Below are positions 8,970 through 16,787 of a DNA stretch of 64,000 nucleotides, piece by piece (positions within the stretch are counted from its first letter, which is position 1; the number at the start of each line of letters is the position of its first letter). The notes under the pieces are model-generated. The model worked only from the letters and a program-made list of their open reading frames with translations, did not search any database and had not been told where the DNA came from. Location of the stretch: positions 47,282 through 111,281 of the forward strand of contig JAYOKZ010000005.1 in NCBI GenBank assembly GCA_038120095.1, read 5' to 3'. Source of the stretch: UBA2589 sp038120095 (GTDB taxonomy: Bacteria; Gemmatimonadota; Gemmatimonadetes; Longimicrobiales; Gaopeijiaceae). The translations under genes and the position numbers were made by a program.

Positions 8970-9535
8970 CAGAAACCACCTCCGAGGAGCAGGGGAAGCA
9001 GCACATGCGTGGAGAGCAGACCTCCCGCGAAAAACCCCAGAACCGCCACAAGCGAGGTCACGCGAAGGGCGGACAGGCCGGATATCGCGTGCCCGGAGGT
9101 GCAGCCATTGGCGTAGCGCGTTCCGAAGCCCACGAGGAACCCACCCACGACGATCATCACGAACCCCGGAAGGGTCGTGAGGCCGTTCCATGAGAAGATT
9201 TCCGAAGGAACGAGGCCATCCACACTGAGGATGCCGAGTGCTGCGAGATCAGTCTGAGTGGCTGCCGAGATCGACTGGCCCTCCGTCGAGGTGACCGCGG
9301 CGATGGCTCCTCCGATGACCAGTCCTGCAGCCATTGTCAGGCGCCATGCCCCAGCGGATCTCCACGAATAATGGAAATACTCGATGTTGCGCGGGAACGT
9401 CGCGGCGCAGACGTCCCGGAACGTCGAGGAGATGCCCCATTTGCGTCCGCTGTAGAGAAAGGTGATCGGAACGACGAGTCCGATGAGTGGCCCGGCCACG
9501 AACCATGGCCAGGGTCCGGTGAGGAGGTCGATCAT
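8969..9535 (-). CDS. YeeE/YedE-family sulfur transporter subunit
   Basis: Inner-membrane protein of about 188 aa, the partner of the following DUF6691 protein. The hallmark GFGTRYANGCTSGHAISGLS places Cys145 in the family's conserved pore motif; E. coli and Spirochaeta YeeE use such cysteines to pass thiosulfate. Hydrophobic helices lie near residues 10-28, 65-82, 122-138 and 155-180. ATG 9535 is chosen at the first hydrophobic segment (IDLLTGPWPWFVAG); the open frame upstream runs into arsR on the same strand in another frame. It lies 46 nt downstream of the ArsR gene. Confidence 0.87.
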   Translation of the reverse strand: MIDLLTGPWPWFVAGPLIGLVVPITFLYSGRKWGISSTFRDVCAATFPRNIEYFHYSWRSAGAWRLTMAAGLVIGGAIAAVTSTEGQSISAATQTDLAALGILSVDGLVPSEIFSWNGLTTLPGFVMIVVGGFLVGFGTRYANGCTSGHAISGLSALRVTSLVAVLGFFAGGLLSTHVLLPLLLGGGF

Positions 9536-9581
9536 GATGTGCTTTTCGGGTTTAACGGGGAGAGAGCCTGATGATTTCGAG

Positions 9582-9911
9582 TCAGGAGACCGCGAGTCTG
9601 GCCCTCTGTTCTGCGACCTCGTCCTCAAGTCGGCTGCACATGATCTCGCACAGCACGACCACGGACGGGTCATCGATGGTGTAGAAGGAAAAGAGTCCTT
9701 CCTTGCGGCGACTCACGTATCCGGATGTGCGAAGGACCCGAAGATGCTTGGATACGTTCGCCTGGTTGAGTCCGGTCGCTGACACCAGATCGGACACCGT
9801 GTGCTCCCCTGCCATGAGCGTGTTGAGAATGCGCAGCCGTGCCGGTTCGGCGAGTACCGCGAACCGGTCGGCGATGATGTCGATCACTTCGGGTGAGAGC
9901 TGCTTTGGCAT
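9582..9911 (-). CDS. ArsR/SmtB-family repressor of the sulfur operon
   Basis: Winged-helix regulator of 109 aa. The HTH is EHTVSDLVSATGLNQANVSKHLRVLRTSGYV (residues 36-66) and the wing is SRRKEGLFSFYTI. By operon content it should sense sulfide or persulfide like BigR or SqrR. However, the position matching BigR Cys42 is Asn30, and the only cysteines are Cys88 and Cys92, a CX3C pair on the last helix; Cys92 aligns with BigR Cys108. No classical metal-site cysteines are present in the recognition helix. It is the first gene of the minus-strand operon, with a palindromic operator 23 nt upstream of its ATG, implying autoregulation. Confidence 0.88.
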   Translation of the reverse strand: MPKQLSPEVIDIIADRFAVLAEPARLRILNTLMAGEHTVSDLVSATGLNQANVSKHLRVLRTSGYVSRRKEGLFSFYTIDDPSVVVLCEIMCSRLEDEVAEQRARLAVS

Positions 9912-9933
9912 CGGAACAGGCCTGTCATAGAAA

Positions 9934-9953
9934 GACTATATGCGTATATAGTC
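9934..9953. promoter_or_regulatory. Palindromic ArsR-type operator
   Basis: GACTATATGCGTATATAGTC is an imperfect 20-bp palindrome in which nine of ten base pairs match. Its AT-rich arms resemble ArsR/BigR operators. It sits between arsR (start 9911, minus) and the divergent DUF5107 gene. On the minus strand a TTGACC -35-like element at 9976-9971 lies 17 nt before it, so the palindrome covers the expected -10 region of the sulfur operon. Binding is inferred. Confidence 0.7.
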
Positions 9954-10065
9954 ACATAGTAACCATCGAAGGTCAAGCTCACGCTTCCCGACGAGAGACC
10001 GTTCGTTTGCCGGTCGAGCTGTTCGGGGGCCATCGTGTGGGGACTCTTCGCACCCGCAACGCCTG

Positions 10066-13000
10066 ATGCATCCGATGTCGAACCACAGACGTGCGCTCCT
10101 CGTCGCCTACTCTCTCCTCGCCGCGCAACTGCCGACGGATGCTTCGGTGGTCGCCGGTCAAACCCGGGCAACGGTCACCGAGGAACGCCGTACCTTGGCC
10201 ACGTACGGATTTTCCGAGCCCAATCCCGTACCGATCCTGACGCAGGACACGCGCCTCTACCCGTACCACCGGTTCGAGGGATACGCGCACGATTCCGAGC
10301 CACGAGAGTGGACCGTGCTGACGCTAGAAAATGAGTGGGTCGAGGTCTGGGTCCTGCCCGAGGTCGGTGGCAAGGTGTGGGGTGCCCGGGTCAAGGCGAC
10401 CGGGCACGAGTTCATCTACCGCAACGAGGTGATGAAATTTCGGAACATCGCCCTGCGGGGTCCGTGGACCTCGGGGGGTATCGAGTTCAACTTCGGCGTC
10501 ATCGGGCACACACCCGCGACTGCCACGCCGGTCGAGTATCTCACGCGTGAGAACGACGATGGCAGCGCGAGCGTGTTTGTCGGTGCGACGGACTTGCCCT
10601 CGCGAACGCGCTGGCGGGTCGAGATCAGACTTCCCGCGGACCGTGCCTACTTCGAAACGCACGCCCAGTGGCAGAATCCGACCACCCTGGAACATCCGTA
10701 TTACAACTGGATGACCGGCGCGGCCTTCGCGCAGGACGATCTCGTCCTGTCGATTCCGGGCGAGGCGTACCTCGAGCATCCCGGAGGCGAGCGCCGCTGG
10801 CCCGTGGACGTGGAGGGTCGTCGTCTTTCCGTATACGACGAAAATCGGTTCGACGGAAACAAATCGTACCATGTCGTCGGTTCGTACGACGACTTCTTCG
10901 GCGGCTACTATCAGGAGGACGACTACGGGTTCGGCCACTGGGGACGGTACGAAGACATTCCCGGCCAGAAGCTCTGGCTGTGGGCCCTGTCCCGTCAGGG
11001 GGGGATCTGGGAGGACCTCCTCACGGACACTGACGGCCAATATGTGGAGTTTCAGGCCGGCCGCCTTCTCGTGCAGTACTCGCCGACGGGGGAGATCAAC
11101 CCGATCTCCGAAGTTGGCTTCGAGCCCGGCGCGTCGGATCGCTGGTCCGAGACCTGGTTCCCGGTCGAGGGCCTCGGCGGACTGACCGAAGCATCGAAGG
11201 AGGGTGCCCTCTTCGTGGAGCGCGATCAGGGACGCCTGACGATCCGGGCCCACGCCTTCGGCGCCGGCACGGATACGCTTCACGTGATGGTGGCGGGCGA
11301 CACCATCCTGGCATCGGTCGCCGAGTTCGACGTTCTCGAACCCCGGTCCTGGTCGGTGGCCGTCCCCGCCGGCGAGGACGTTACGGTCGCGCTTCCGACC
11401 CTCGGACTTCGGTACGACTCGGATCCGGCGGCCACGAGACTCGATCGCCCGTTCAGTACATCATCCGACGCGGTAGCCTCGATTCCGTGGGCTGATCGAA
11501 CGGCCGAGGCCGCCTCGGAACTGCTCCAGGGGCGGAGACTGCCGGAGGCGCGAGCCGCGTACGAGGCGGTGCTCGCGGTGGAGCCGTGGCATCGTGACGC
11601 CCTACTCGGCCTCGCCGATCTCGAGTACCGAAGGGCGCGATACTCCGACGGACTCGCTCTCGTACGCCGAGCGCTCGAACTCGACGCATACGACGCCGAG
11701 GCGAACTTCATCGCAGGGAACCTCTATGCCGCGCAGGGAGATGATCTCAACGCGCGCGAGACGTACGGGTGGGCCGCGCGCTCGATCGCATTCCGATCAG
11801 TTGCCTACCAGCAGCTCGCAGCCGTCGCACTGCGTTCGGGTCGCGTCACGGATGCGCTTCGGTACGCCGGCCTCGCGCTCGACTATGATGCGTATGCACT
11901 TCCTGCCCTGCATGCGTCCGCAGTCGCAGCCCGACTCCAGGGCGAGCAGGACGTCTGGAGCGAAGCTCTGCAGCGGATCTCGGAGATCGACCCGATGTCT
12001 CACGTCCCGTCAGCGGAGCGATGGCTCGCAGCCGGAGCGAATCCGGAGGCCGCGACTACCTTTCGAGACCGGCTGCGCGGAGAGTATCCCGGTCAGGAAC
12101 TCCTCGAACTCGGTCTGGCGTATGGAGCCCTCGGACGCACCGAAGAGGCGATCAACGTCATGACTCTGGCGCAGAATACGGTAGCCGAGCCGCTGGCGCG
12201 GGCATGGCGGGCCCATGCGACCGGCGATGCGGGGTTCCTTGGCGAAGACCTCTCCGTCGACTTCGTGTTTCCGTTCCGGCGAGAAATGGTGCCTGTATTG
12301 GAGTGGGCGTCGTCCCAATCGGATCACTGGGGCTGGTCGTACCTCCACGCGCTCGTGCTCGCCGCGCGGGATCGAGGAGCCGAAGCCGGTCTGGTGTTCC
12401 GGGATCTGGAAAACGAACCCGATTATGCGCCGCTCTACGTGACTCGGGCCCTTCTCGCCGGCGCCGAGGCCGCTGATCAGGAGCGGGATCTTCGCCGTGC
12501 CGTAGAACTCGATCCGACCTCACGTCTGCTTCGGATTCCGCTGATTCAGCACCTGCAGAGTGCGCACCGGTGGCGCGCCGCACTCGAGGTGTCCTACGCC
12601 GCCCTTGAGGCGTTTCCCGACGACTTTGATCTCGCTCTTCTCCACAGCCGGAGCCTGAACGAAGTGGGTGACTTCGAGCAGTCCCTGGAGATACTGGAGC
12701 AGATCCGGGTTCTTCCCTCGGAGCACTCATCGGAGGCGCATGCCCTCTTCGCCCACGCGAACCTGATGGCGGGCCTGGCGCGCCTCGACCGCGGCGAACC
12801 GGATGCGGCCGTGGTGCACTTCGAAGCGGCGATGACGTGGCCTGAACGGCTCGGTCAGGGGAGACCTTACGAGCCGGAAGAGCGGGTCGGGCGATTCCTG
12901 CTCGGACTGGCACGATCCGCCTCAGGTGACAGTGAGGCTGGGGATTCAGCGTGGGCGGAAGTGGTTGACGCCACACCTCCGTCGGTATTTCAGGGAGGAT

Positions 13001-13251
13001 CGGTCACCCGCCTCGACCTTCTGGGGGCAGTTGCCCTCGAGCTGCTCGGACGGCGAACGGACTTGCATGACTTCGGCGAGGCCCAGGGAAGGAAGCTGCG
13101 TCCGCTCGTGCAGGCTGTTCGGTCGGCGGCTCGGACCGACACGTCCGTTGCACGAGCGATCCAGCGTGCCTCCGAGGCCACGGTCGATGTCTTCGGCGAC
13201 GTCGAGGGAAGGATCGTGAGACGAGCGATTGCGGCAGCCGCTCGCCGATGA
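10066..13251 (+). CDS. Secreted DUF5107 domain protein with C-terminal TPR repeats
   Basis: Large exported protein of about 1,061 aa. A signal peptide occupies about residues 1-30. The DUF5107 domain spans roughly 50-340 with LENEWVEVWVLPEVGGKVWG, GGIEFNFG and YYNWMTGAAF, and is related in fold to galactose-mutarotase-like and glycosidase-associated beta sandwiches. From about residue 480 come helical tetratricopeptide repeats (ALLGLADLEYRRARYSDG, AEANFIAGNLYAAQGD). Role is unknown; carbohydrate recognition or processing is plausible from the DUF5107 fold. ATG 10066 and ATG 10075 are both possible starts. It is divergent from the sulfur operon, shares its intergenic region, and ends 3 nt from a convergent peptidase gene. 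Confidence 0.82.
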   Translation: MHPMSNHRRALLVAYSLLAAQLPTDASVVAGQTRATVTEERRTLATYGFSEPNPVPILTQDTRLYPYHRFEGYAHDSEPREWTVLTLENEWVEVWVLPEVGGKVWGARVKATGHEFIYRNEVMKFRNIALRGPWTSGGIEFNFGVIGHTPATATPVEYLTRENDDGSASVFVGATDLPSRTRWRVEIRLPADRAYFETHAQWQNPTTLEHPYYNWMTGAAFAQDDLVLSIPGEAYLEHPGGERRWPVDVEGRRLSVYDENRFDGNKSYHVVGSYDDFFGGYYQEDDYGFGHWGRYEDIPGQKLWLWALSRQGGIWEDLLTDTDGQYVEFQAGRLLVQYSPTGEINPISEVGFEPGASDRWSETWFPVEGLGGLTEASKEGALFVERDQGRLTIRAHAFGAGTDTLHVMVAGDTILASVAEFDVLEPRSWSVAVPAGEDVTVALPTLGLRYDSDPAATRLDRPFSTSSDAVASIPWADRTAEAASELLQGRRLPEARAAYEAVLAVEPWHRDALLGLADLEYRRARYSDGLALVRRALELDAYDAEANFIAGNLYAAQGDDLNARETYGWAARSIAFRSVAYQQLAAVALRSGRVTDALRYAGLALDYDAYALPALHASAVAARLQGEQDVWSEALQRISEIDPMSHVPSAERWLAAGANPEAATTFRDRLRGEYPGQELLELGLAYGALGRTEEAINVMTLAQNTVAEPLARAWRAHATGDAGFLGEDLSVDFVFPFRREMVPVLEWASSQSDHWGWSYLHALVLAARDRGAEAGLVFRDLENEPDYAPLYVTRALLAGAEAADQERDLRRAVELDPTSRLLRIPLIQHLQSAHRWRAALEVSYAALEAFPDDFDLALLHSRSLNEVGDFEQSLEILEQIRVLPSEHSSEAHALFAHANLMAGLARLDRGEPDAAVVHFEAAMTWPERLGQGRPYEPEERVGRFLLGLARSASGDSEAGDSAWAEVVDATPPSVFQGGSVTRLDLLGAVALELLGRRTDLHDFGEAQGRKLRPLVQAVRSAARTDTSVARAIQRASEATVDVFGDVEGRIVRRAIAAAARR

Positions 13252-13253
13252 TG

Positions 13254-14828
13254 CTATCGACCACCCTTCCGTGGGAGTACTTCTTCGGCGATCGCGGCGT
13301 GATAGACGAACACGGCCATGATCACGGCATTCTTCTTCAGGTGGTCCAGCGGAATCGTGTCAAAAAAATCGAGATTCGTATGACCACCGGTTCCGCCGAC
13401 TCGGGCTTGTAGAAACTGGAAGGCAGGCAGACCGACATCGTCGAATGGGACGTGATCGGTGCTGCCGACGCCCTGAGGTGAGATGGTCGTCATGCCCATG
13501 TCGCGCAGCGGTGCCATCCACGCGGAGAACGGCGCTCGGACGTGCTCATTGCCCTGGAGCCAGATCCCTCTGTACTCGCCGGGGCCATAGTCCTGGTTGA
13601 AGTAGACGGAGAAACGATCGTACGCGTCGGTCGTCCCGACCGAGGGGTCGAGCGGATCGCCGAAGTGCTCGCGAACGTACGCACGCGAACCCCAGAGGCC
13701 CTGCTCCTCGCCGGACCAGAGGGCGATACGGATGGTCCGCCTGGGTGCTGCGCCGACCGCTTTGAGGATCCGCATCGCCTCCAGCATCACGGCGACTCCC
13801 GATGTATTGTCCGAGGCGTTGGGGCTCGCATGCCAGGTGTCGAAGTGGGCACCGAGCATCACGACCTCATCCGCCCGATCGGTTCCACGGATCTCCCCGA
13901 CGACGTTGTGTGCCTGTGTCACTTCGGCGCCGTGCCGATTCCTGACCTCGACCTCGATTTCGACGGGGATCCCTCGGGCCGCGATTCGATACATCCGGTT
14001 GTAGTGCTCGGGCGTGATGGCGATCACGGGCACCGATTCGAGGGTCTCAGCTCGGGCCCACCGGTCGACCTTCGCCCCGGCGCGAGCAAATCCGCGCACT
14101 GCGCCCGGCCACCCGCTGCTCGACTCGAGGACTGCGGCGACCCCTTCCTGAACATAGAACGCCAGCTTCTCGGCGGCCGTCAGGACGTCCGGGTTGGTGG
14201 GCGCCGGGGGGTAGAGGCGAGAGAAGTATGGGTCCGGTCCCGGCGGCGGAACGATCACGTCCCGTTCGAGAGCCCTCAATTCCTCGTCTGAGCGACGAGG
14301 TGTCCCCGTCTCGAAGCGTCGCTGGTCCACCACGGCCGGCGGCGTCGAGAGTACGGCCATCCCACGGAGCCTGCCGCGATAACGCTCGAGGTCTGCCCGG
14401 GTCTGCAGGTCGCCGATCACGGTCGAGAGTCTCTGCTTCCCTTCTGTGCCCGGGGTGTGTGCGATCGGATACCCCACCATGGGCGAGTAGTCGGGTTCGA
14501 GCATGTGCAGTGATACGTACTCGTTGTCCCAACTCACGCCGTAGTCCATGAACGGCTCGCGATCCACGTTCTCGAGCCCGGTCCGCCTGAGTTCTCCCAC
14601 CACCCATTCCTGCGCCCGAAGCATATCCTCCGAGTTGGTGAGGCGCGCACCGATGACATCGGTCAGGTAGGAGAACGTGTTCGGGAGTTCCGAGCGCTGG
14701 AGCCCCTCTTCCCGGATTCTCGCGATCATGTCGAGGTCCACGGGCCAGCGCGGATCCTGGGCGACCGCTTCCCCGCCAGTTCCAAGCTGAGTGAGCACGA
14801 CAAGAAGGGTCAGGCAGACGCGATTCAC
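13254..14828 (-). CDS. Secreted M28-family zinc peptidase
   Basis: Exported di-zinc aminopeptidase/carboxypeptidase-like enzyme, about 524 aa. GTG 14828 is preferred: it has CGGAG 6 nt upstream and gives a clean signal peptide (CLTLLVVLTQLGTGGEAVAQ). The region near residues 130-290 looks like an inserted PA domain, followed by the M28 catalytic core: AHFDTW (His and Asp), ASDNTSG (bridging Asp), WSGEEQGLWGSRAYV (Glu-Glu) and STDHVPFDDVGLPAFQFLQ with a C-terminal His ligand. Probably hydrolyses peptides or amino-acyl conjugates in the periplasm. Convergent with the DUF5107-TPR gene. Specificity is not predictable. Confidence 0.9.
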   Translation of the reverse strand: MNRVCLTLLVVLTQLGTGGEAVAQDPRWPVDLDMIARIREEGLQRSELPNTFSYLTDVIGARLTNSEDMLRAQEWVVGELRRTGLENVDREPFMDYGVSWDNEYVSLHMLEPDYSPMVGYPIAHTPGTEGKQRLSTVIGDLQTRADLERYRGRLRGMAVLSTPPAVVDQRRFETGTPRRSDEELRALERDVIVPPPGPDPYFSRLYPPAPTNPDVLTAAEKLAFYVQEGVAAVLESSSGWPGAVRGFARAGAKVDRWARAETLESVPVIAITPEHYNRMYRIAARGIPVEIEVEVRNRHGAEVTQAHNVVGEIRGTDRADEVVMLGAHFDTWHASPNASDNTSGVAVMLEAMRILKAVGAAPRRTIRIALWSGEEQGLWGSRAYVREHFGDPLDPSVGTTDAYDRFSVYFNQDYGPGEYRGIWLQGNEHVRAPFSAWMAPLRDMGMTTISPQGVGSTDHVPFDDVGLPAFQFLQARVGGTGGHTNLDFFDTIPLDHLKKNAVIMAVFVYHAAIAEEVLPRKGGR

Positions 14829-14960
14829 GGTGTGCTCCGGTTCATGGTCATACGGCCCGACCACCATAGCACGTCATCCCCTGATCTGCCGAAGGGGAGC
14901 CCCATCCCGGAACTCCCCCGCAGCAGCGTCCGACAGATCGTGGGTGCCGGCCGGCCTGGA

Positions 14961-16673
14961 TCAGAACAACCCGGACACCACGCCGTCGACAAGATCCACG
15001 TTCATCGCGGAGGGCACGGGCCCAAGGCCGGGCATCGTCATGATCGCCCCTGTCTTGGCGACGACGAACCCGGCCCCCGCAGACGGGGTCACCTCGCGGA
15101 CATGGATGTTGAAGCCGGACGGTCTCCCGAGGAGAGCCGGATCGTCGGAAAAAGAGTACTGAGTCTTGGCGATGCACACCGGTGCCTCACGGAGCCCTGC
15201 GGCCTCCAGTACCTCGATCTCCTTGACCGCGGATGGATGAATGTCGAGGCCATCCGCACCGTAGATGTCACGGGCGATGGTTTCCATCTTCTCGATCAGG
15301 CCCATCTCGCTCGGATACAGCGGCCGGTACTCGGCATCACCGCTCTCCAGGCTCTCCCAGACGGCGTCGGCGAGGTCAAGGCAGCCCGCGCCTCCTCCAC
15401 CCCACGGGTCAGCAACAACGGCCCGGACGCCCATTTCCGCGCATCCATCGATGACGGTGGCGAGTTCGGCGTCCGTGTCCGTGGCGAAGCGGTTGATGGC
15501 CACGATGGGAGGAACTCCGAACTTGCGGACGTTCTCGGCATGGGCCTTCAGGTTCACGAAGCCTCGCCGGACGGCATCCACATCCTCCGTCCCGAGTGCG
15601 TCCCTCGCCACCCCCCCGTTCATCTTGAGGGCTCGCACCGTCGCCACGATCACGGCCGCCTCGGGGTTCAGGTCACCGAAGCGGCATTTGATGTCGAAGA
15701 ACTTTTCCGCACCGAGGTCCGCACCGAATCCAGCTTCCGTAACGACGACATCTCCCAGGGAGAGCCCGACCCGGGTCGCCGTGAGGGAGTTGCAGCCGTG
15801 AGCGATGTTGGCGAACGGTCCTCCATGAATGAGGGCGGGCGTGCCACCGAGGGTCTGCACGAGGTTCGGGTTCACCGCATCCTTCAGCAACGCGGCCATG
15901 GCGCCCGATACGCCGAGACCCTCGGCTCGAATCGGCTCGCCCGAACGCGTGTAACCGATGATGATGCGATCGAGACGCTCCTTGAGGTCGCTCGTGCCGT
16001 CGGCCAGGCAGAAGATCGCCATGATCTCGGAGGCTGCCGTGATCACGAAGCCATCCTGCCTCGGGACTCCTCCGGTCCGGCCGCCCAGCCCGACGACGAT
16101 GTCGCGTAGCGCTCGGTCGTTCATGTCGATCGCGCGCGGCCACGTGATTCGGGTTGGGTCGATGCCGAGTGTGTTCGGCCGGTAGAGGTGGTTGTCCAGG
16201 ACTGCCGACAGCAGACCGTGAGCGGAGCTGATCGCGTGAAAATCTCCCGTGAAGTGGAGATTGATTTCCTCCATCGGGACGACCTGGCTGTGCCCACCCC
16301 CGGCCGCTCCTCCCTTGATGCCGAACACCGGCCCCAGGCTCGGCTCTCTCAGGCACAGCACGGGGTTCCGGCCTCTCAGATTCAGGGCGTCGGCCAGGCC
16401 GACCGAGACCGTCGACTTGCCTTCCCCTGCCGCGGTCGGACTGATACCTGTCACCAGGACCAGCTTCCCGTCAGCTCCGCCTCGTTCGCGCGCTACGTCG
16501 AGAGGAATCTTGGCCTTGTAGTGGCCGTGGGGTTGAATGTCCCGGGCCTCGAGCCCGATCTTCGCGGCGATCTCCTGAATTGGACGGAGTTCGGCCTCCT
16601 GCGCGATCTCGATGTCGCTCTTGATAGGTCTGCTCCCTGAATACCTTCGGATCAACTGAGCTTCGGGCGCCAA
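14961..16673 (-). CDS. fhs: Formate-tetrahydrofolate ligase
   Basis: Makes 10-formyl-THF from formate, THF and ATP in one-carbon metabolism. Full-length and well conserved: SDIEIAQEAELRPI at the N-terminus, P-loop region TGISPTAAGEGKST, LREPSLGPVFGIKGGAAGGG, MEEINLHFTGD, NIAHGCNS and EAGFGADLGAEKFFDIKCR. The start is uncertain. The coordinates use TTG 16673 (570 aa), and TTG 16655 is another choice, but the family's usual N-terminus is ISDIEIAQ-like, at an ATC codon (16625) preceded by AGGGAG at good spacing. It is divergent from the DUF5916 gene. No folD is beside it. Confidence 0.95.
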   Translation of the reverse strand: MAPEAQLIRRYSGSRPIKSDIEIAQEAELRPIQEIAAKIGLEARDIQPHGHYKAKIPLDVARERGGADGKLVLVTGISPTAAGEGKSTVSVGLADALNLRGRNPVLCLREPSLGPVFGIKGGAAGGGHSQVVPMEEINLHFTGDFHAISSAHGLLSAVLDNHLYRPNTLGIDPTRITWPRAIDMNDRALRDIVVGLGGRTGGVPRQDGFVITAASEIMAIFCLADGTSDLKERLDRIIIGYTRSGEPIRAEGLGVSGAMAALLKDAVNPNLVQTLGGTPALIHGGPFANIAHGCNSLTATRVGLSLGDVVVTEAGFGADLGAEKFFDIKCRFGDLNPEAAVIVATVRALKMNGGVARDALGTEDVDAVRRGFVNLKAHAENVRKFGVPPIVAINRFATDTDAELATVIDGCAEMGVRAVVADPWGGGGAGCLDLADAVWESLESGDAEYRPLYPSEMGLIEKMETIARDIYGADGLDIHPSAVKEIEVLEAAGLREAPVCIAKTQYSFSDDPALLGRPSGFNIHVREVTPSAGAGFVVAKTGAIMTMPGLGPVPSAMNVDLVDGVVSGLF

Positions 16674-16787
16674 GATCGATTGGCTACTCCTGAAGGCGCA
16701 ATGTTCTCATGTTTGATCATCACCGTACGGGCGTCGCGTGTCGTTGCAGTGACGCTTCCTCATTCCGCGAACGATTCCGGCTCCGAC

